This document shows positions 50,124 to 53,389 of a stretch of 53,389 bases of DNA, one piece after another. Origin of the DNA: an uncultured Candidatus Altimarinota bacterium (GTDB taxonomy: Bacteria; Patescibacteriota; Gracilibacteria; CAIRYL01); the NCBI GenBank assembly GCA_947311245.1, contig CAMZKJ010000024.1, positions 1 through 53,389 of the forward strand, written 5' to 3'. Every line of letters starts with the position of its first letter. Position 1 is the first letter of the stretch. The position numbers and the translations under genes are program-made. The notes beneath the pieces are model-generated. The model was not told the origin of the DNA and made no database searches. It saw only the letters and a program-made list of their open reading frames with translations.

Positions 50124-51164
50124 TTATAATGCGTTCATTTGAATTTTTACTGCTTCAACAGGAAATTTTTTATTTTTTGAATTATTCCACAAAATATGTG
50201 CAGCAGATCCAATCATAGCAGCGTTATCTGTACAATATTCAAATTTTACAGGAATAAAAGCGTTACATTTTCTCTGTTTTGCTTGTTCTAAAAATTGTTT
50301 ACGCAATGGCTTATTTGCAGAAACTCCACCAGAAATCATTACTGTAGAGATGTTATATTTTTTTTGTGCGAGAAACAATTTATGAAGGAGTGTTTCACAA
50401 ATCGCTGTTTCAACTTCGAGTGCAAGGTCTGAAATAGTTTGTTTTGTTAATTTATTATTATTAGTGTTGAGACTATTTTGTTTGAGATTTTCTATTTTAT
50501 AGAGTAATGCTGTCTTTAAACCAGAAAATGAAAAATTAAACATATTTTCATTTTTTGCATGTTTCAATGGGCGCGGTAATATTATATCGTCTCTTTTTTC
50601 TCCGTGTTCTGCACAGTGTGATAAAAGTGGGCCACCGGGGTATCCAAGTCCAAGCATGCGTGCACATTTGTCAAAACATTCTCCTGCAGCATCATCTAAA
50701 GTTGTTCCAATTTTTAAATATTCAGTTTCGCTATTCCAAAGATATATATCGTTATGTCCACCAGAAACAGTTAAAACAAGTGCTGGAAAAATTATTTTTT
50801 CTTTTTGTTCAAGAAAATTTGCACACATATGTCCAAAGATATGAAAAACAGGAATGAGGGGCTTATTAAAAAGAATGGCAAGTGTTTTAGCAGCTTCAAT
50901 TCCGGTCATGAGAGAGCCCACCAATCCAGGTCCATTGGTTACAGCTATTGCTTTTACACTATCCCAATCAATATTTTCTGTGATTTTTTTTAAAACACTT
51001 TGCATCATATTTGCCGCTTCGCGTGCAGCAAGTTCTGGAACAACTCCGCCAGTTTTATTTGCTAAGTCAGACGAAGAAAAAATTATGTGTTTTTCTACTT
51101 CAAAATTTTCATTAACAAGGCTTGCAGATACTTCGTCGCACGATGTTTCGATAGCTAAAATCAT
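50124..51164 (-). CDS. tsaD: tRNA N6-adenosine threonylcarbamoyltransferase TsaD
   Basis: TsaD attaches threonylcarbamoyl to A37 of ANN-decoding tRNAs (t6A). The 346-residue ASKHA protein has ILAIETSCDEVSASLV, GGVVPELAAREAA, VTNGPGLVGSLMTGIEAAK, the metal motif HIFGHMCANF (His-x3-His), LVLTVSGGHNDIYL, LDDAAGECFDKCARMLGLGYPGG, FNFSFSGLKTALLY and ISGGVSANKPLRKQF with FCTDNAAMIGSA-type end. A Lys/Asn-rich loop precedes the last third. First gene of the tsaD-glycosyltransferase unit. Confidence 0.97.
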   Translation of the reverse strand: MILAIETSCDEVSASLVNENFEVEKHIIFSSSDLANKTGGVVPELAAREAANMMQSVLKKITENIDWDSVKAIAVTNGPGLVGSLMTGIEAAKTLAILFNKPLIPVFHIFGHMCANFLEQKEKIIFPALVLTVSGGHNDIYLWNSETEYLKIGTTLDDAAGECFDKCARMLGLGYPGGPLLSHCAEHGEKRDDIILPRPLKHAKNENMFNFSFSGLKTALLYKIENLKQNSLNTNNNKLTKQTISDLALEVETAICETLLHKLFLAQKKYNISTVMISGGVSANKPLRKQFLEQAKQRKCNAFIPVKFEYCTDNAAMIGSAAHILWNNSKNKKFPVEAVKIQMNAL

Positions 51165-51364
51165 AGAAAAAAATGAGTATTATACATAAATAATATTACA
51201 GTATTTAATCCTTTTTTAATAAGGTAATTTTGAATTAATAAAAAAATATTAGAAATATTAAAAATATTAAGCACTAAAACTAAAAATAAACATTAGAATT
51301 ATTATTCATTTGTATTTATAAATTTATTTTATTTGATATATTGTTTATATATTATGAAAAATTT

Positions 51365-51934
51365 ATGAGTCAGGCCGATGCAGATTTATACATAGACGGT
51401 TTAGTAAAAAAAGCACAAAATGATGACATTGAAGCTTTTTCTTTGTTATACGATGAATTATTAGATCCTGTATATAAGTTTTGTTTTTTTAGAGTTCCAA
51501 CAAAAGAATTAGCAGAAGATATTGCGAGTGATGTTTTTTTAACAGTATGGAATAAATTAGACACATATTCAAAAAATTCTGGGGTGAAATTTAAATCGTG
51601 GGTATTTAGAATTGCACAAAATAAAATAATAGATTTTTTTAGAAAAAATAAAGATACGCTCGAATTAAAAGAGGACATATTTATTGAAGATAAAGTTTCA
51701 AAAGCAGAATTTAATAAAGTGGAAAATGATTTTTTAAAAATACAATTACAAAAAGCGTTAAATTCAATAGCATATACACAAAGCCAATCGTTAATTTTAA
51801 AATATTTTTCTCAGTTAGAAAATAGTGAAATTGCAGAAATTATGGAAAAATCTGAAACAGCTGTAAGAATTTTGCAATCGCGTGGGTTAAAAAATTTACG
51901 AAAGCAACTTCCTAACTTTGAAGATTACATTTAG
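51365..51934 (+). CDS. ECF-type RNA polymerase sigma factor
   Basis: I take ATG 51365 (MSQADADLYIDGLVKKAQ, 189 residues) over a TTG 24 bp upstream. Sigma region 2 is LYDELLDPVYKFCFFRVPTKELAEDIASDVFLTVWNKL...SWVFRIAQNKIIDFFRKNK. Region 4 is ALNSIAYTQSQSLILKYFSQLENSEIAEIMEKSETAVRILQSRGLKNLRKQL with its helix-turn-helix. Region 3 is absent, as in group 4 (ECF) factors. No anti-sigma gene is evident; the next gene, 21 bp on, encodes a CorA-like protein whose long cytosolic part could sense ions. It ends in TAG inside a small palindrome AGTAT-GAT-ATACT. Confidence 0.92.
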   Translation: MSQADADLYIDGLVKKAQNDDIEAFSLLYDELLDPVYKFCFFRVPTKELAEDIASDVFLTVWNKLDTYSKNSGVKFKSWVFRIAQNKIIDFFRKNKDTLELKEDIFIEDKVSKAEFNKVENDFLKIQLQKALNSIAYTQSQSLILKYFSQLENSEIAEIMEKSETAVRILQSRGLKNLRKQLPNFEDYI

Positions 51935-51955
51935 TATGATATACTGCGAGTATCT

Positions 51956-52873
51956 ATGAAAATGTTTAAAATTATTCCCAACGGCGATATATCTTTGGTA
52001 GATGTTTCAAAAAAAACTCTTGCAATAGAGTTTGATATGCATACTCGAGATTTTCGACCCATATTTCTTCCACGGCGTCAGTTATATACGGTGTCTATTC
52101 GTGGAGATGGGTTAATTGTAAATTTAGGAAAAATTAAATTGGTTATTGGGAAAAAAAGTGCATATTTTGTTTTACAAGATGATGAAAAGCGTGATTTAGC
52201 ATTTTCTACGCATTTAAAAAATAAATTAAAAAATAAAAAACTAGAAGATACTCATATTCCTTTTGAGTTCATGATTTTAGAGGCTGCATTTGAGTTTGTT
52301 TTATCGAAAACACAGAAACATTTTATTTCATTTGAATTGCGTCTTGCAAAAGTTTTGTCGCAAGTTTCAGAATTTCCAACACAAGAAAATTTCGAAAAAC
52401 TGTTAGTGATAAAAAAAGAAATTTTATCTATAGAAAAAATTACACAAGAGTTGCAAGATACCCTTACTGAATTATTGAATGATGATGAAGCTATAGATGA
52501 ATTAGTTTTAGCGAATAAAGATTTTGAAGATGATGATTTAGAATCTATTTTAGAAAATATTTTAGAGCAAGTCATGGAAATTTCACATGATATTCATAAA
52601 GAAAAAGAAAATATTGATGATACGCAAGAGATTGTAACTTTGAAAATGGCAACTATTCGGAATTCGGTTATTCATTTTGATTTACTGGTGAGTCTTTTAA
52701 CATTTATTTTATCTATTGGAACACTGGTTTCAGGTTTTTTTGGAATGAATTTACATAATCCTTTTGAAGATTATCCTTTTGCATTTGTATTTGTTATTTT
52801 GGGAGTGTTCATTTTTTCTATTATTTTAGGATTATTATTTTGGAAGCGTCTAAAGCAAAAATATATTTTGTAA
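51956..52873 (+). CDS. CorA/Mrs2-type divalent cation channel
   Basis: The 305-residue protein (second ATG at 51962 also possible) has the CorA layout. It begins with an alpha/beta cytosolic domain, continues with long helices (about 100-245, including FELRLAKVLSQV and DDLESILENILEQVMEISHDI), and ends with two C-terminal membrane helices joined by the selectivity motif GMN in LVSGFFGMNLHNP. A polar C-terminus KRLKQKYIL follows. The N-terminal domain is closer to Mrs2-like members than to E. coli CorA. The substrate is probably Mg2+. It is very likely co-transcribed with the sigma factor gene 21 bp upstream. Confidence 0.88.
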   Translation: MKMFKIIPNGDISLVDVSKKTLAIEFDMHTRDFRPIFLPRRQLYTVSIRGDGLIVNLGKIKLVIGKKSAYFVLQDDEKRDLAFSTHLKNKLKNKKLEDTHIPFEFMILEAAFEFVLSKTQKHFISFELRLAKVLSQVSEFPTQENFEKLLVIKKEILSIEKITQELQDTLTELLNDDEAIDELVLANKDFEDDDLESILENILEQVMEISHDIHKEKENIDDTQEIVTLKMATIRNSVIHFDLLVSLLTFILSIGTLVSGFFGMNLHNPFEDYPFAFVFVILGVFIFSIILGLLFWKRLKQKYIL

Positions 52874-53036
52874 TTTTTATTGGTTTTATTAATATTGATT
52901 TTTAGACAAAGAGTGTGGAGTATTGCCAAGTGCATTTTTTTTAAAAAATCTCTTTTACTGTTAGAAAATATGTGCTAGAATAATTTGAAGCTTTAAAAAT
53001 GAGTTTTCAAAAAAAATAAAAACAAAATAAAAACTT
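52874..53036. other. Non-coding stretch after the CorA-like gene
   Basis: This is the first part of a 427-bp gap (52874-53300). I see no frame of significance, no clear terminator for the CorA-like gene and no RNA fold I recognise, only AT-rich sequence with a short A/T-run hairpin near 52938-52952. The rest of the gap holds the promoter, small RNA candidate and terminator listed separately. Bases 53181-53300 show nothing beyond AT-rich leader sequence of the last gene. Confidence 0.5.
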
Positions 53037-53065
53037 TTGACACAAACAAAAATGCAAAATAGAAT
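53037..53065 (+). promoter_or_regulatory. Strong sigma70-type promoter
   Basis: An exact TTGACA (53037-53042) lies 17 bp from TAGAAT (53060-53065), one mismatch from TATAAT. It is the best promoter match I found in the window. It predicts a start near 53071-53073, at the beginning of the CAACA repeat. Confidence 0.75.
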
Positions 53066-53071
53066 TTTCAG

Positions 53072-53105
53072 CAACACAACACAACACAACACAATACAAC
53101 ACAGC
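53072..53105 (+). repeat. CAACA-type pentanucleotide repeat
   Basis: About six tandem ACAAC units (with one AATAC variant) lie exactly at the predicted 5' end of the transcript from the promoter at 53037-53065. Such C/A-only sequence is unstructured and unlike the surrounding A/T-rich DNA. Confidence 0.8.
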
Positions 53106-53145
53106 GCTTTAGCACAAGCTTTTCGTTTAGTGTTTTTATTCCATA

Positions 53146-53180
53146 CTATTTATCCTCAAGGAGGATAGATAGATTTTTTG
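53146..53180 (+). terminator. Strong rho-independent terminator with AAGGAGG in the hairpin
   Basis: CTATTTATCCTC (53146-53157) pairs with GAGGATAGATAG (53161-53172), 12 bp with one G-U and a 3-nt loop AAG, followed by ATTTTTT. It lies ~95 nt downstream of the promoter at 53037-53065 and 120 nt before the next start codon. Confidence 0.85.
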
Positions 53181-53300
53181 GTATATAAATCTTTGTTATA
53201 TATTCAAAAAAAATGACCAATTTCTAAAGAAGTCATAAAACTTATTATTTAGGAATCTTATATAAAATTTCTCTATATGTTTTTTTTAACCAACACAAAT

Positions 53301-53389
53301 ATGACAAAGAGAGTAAAAAAATCTTTCCGTGAGAAAGTAAAAGACAAAGCAGTACCTTTAGGGGTTACAGCTTTGGTTATGGGAGGAAT
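53301..53389 (+). CDS. Exported or membrane protein, N-terminus only
   Basis: The frame runs off the window after 29 full codons. The product starts MTKRVKKSFREKVKDKAVPLGVTALVMGG: a strongly basic N-region, then the start of a hydrophobic core, as in signal peptides or N-terminal anchors. No further identity can be given. Upstream are the small RNA candidate and its terminator, so expression may depend on read-through or a second promoter. Confidence 0.6.
   Translation, partial: MTKRVKKSFREKVKDKAVPLGVTALVMGG

Larger units (their letters stand above)
53072..53180 (+). ncRNA. Candidate small RNA or terminated leader
   Basis: A promoter with near-consensus boxes starts about 53072 and a strong terminator ends about 53180, giving a ~105-110-nt transcript without an open frame of note. 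It begins with an unstructured ACAAC repeat, has a middle segment CGCTTTAGCACAAGC, and ends in a hairpin whose loop and right arm contain AAGGAGG. It could be an independent regulatory RNA or an attenuated leader of the exported-protein gene starting at 53301. It matches no RNA family I recognise. Confidence 0.5.

Noticed and set aside
53158-53164. AAGGAGG as a ribosome-binding site
   Set aside because: No start codon with a real frame follows at a useful distance, and the motif is part of a terminator hairpin.
1-53389. Genetic code 25 (UGA = Gly) or CGA/CGG reassignment
   Set aside because: Long conserved proteins such as UvrA, PcrA and PurB have no in-frame TGA, one TGA acts as a stop, and CGA/CGG fall on conserved Arg positions (for example the UvrA RSPRST region).

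Overview
The window is very AT-rich bacterial chromosome with short intergenic gaps. It most resembles a Patescibacteria (CPR) genome. Supporting signs are a solitary oligopeptide-binding protein with an N-terminal anchor, a two-helix VirB2-like pilin, an RRM protein, an HD hydrolase and an S-layer/cohesin/dockerin surface protein set with no outer-membrane gene. The genetic code looks standard. Conserved genes run full length without in-frame TGA, one gene ends in TGA, and CGA/CGG sit at conserved Arg positions. This argues against the UGA=Gly Gracilibacteria/Absconditabacteria code, and a Peregrinibacteria-like or other relative is only a guess. About 40 start codons were inspected and none has a GGAG-type Shine-Dalgarno motif.

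Layout. 1-6.4 kb: end of an HD hydrolase gene, a large PLP aminotransferase, purB, a separate C-terminal carB half, and a cytosolic CxxC protein. 6.4-10.5 kb: a hypothetical gene, then base-excision repair genes mutY and nth, a UPF0489-like gene, and convergent pyrF. 10.7-15.5 kb: secG, a peptide-binding protein, rplI, a CAU tRNA, rsmE and folD. 15.7-22.5 kb is an accessory stretch. It holds a SulP transporter, two paralogous Cys-His-Asp (arylamine acetyltransferase/transglutaminase-like) proteins flanking an RBBP9-like hydrolase, and a DMT transporter coupled to an N-acetylglutaminylglutamine synthetase-like protein. 22.5-28.6 kb: uvrA, ssrA (tmRNA) with a very long tag frame, yggU and pcrA/uvrD. 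28.7-36.4 kb: a leftward surface operon of a giant cohesin-plus-dockerin protein, an M23 peptidase with three SLH domains, and a VirB2-like pilin. 36.6-41.7 kb: yidC, a DciA-like gene, def, an RRM gene, recN and yebC. 41.7-53.4 kb: an HI0933 flavoprotein, an M29-like protein, ruvX, a uvrC with a large insertion, pdxT/pdxS, a glycosyltransferase, tsaD, an ECF sigma factor, a CorA-like channel, a probable small RNA and the start of an exported protein.

Together the genes give nucleotide, folate and PLP biosynthesis fragments, an unusually dense DNA-repair set (MutY, Nth, UvrA, UvrC, UvrD/PcrA, RecN, RuvX), translation quality control (tmRNA, TsaD, RsmE, Def) and cell-surface assembly (SecG, YidC, SLH/M23, cohesin/dockerin). 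The points most worth a second look are the insertion in the UvrC nuclease domain, the 37-codon tmRNA tag, the cohesin and dockerin in one chain, the NAT-like pair, the synthetase-like protein with degenerate ATP-grasp motifs, the cysteine-free Nth, the non-AUG mutY start, and the promoter-to-terminator small RNA unit at about 53.1 kb.
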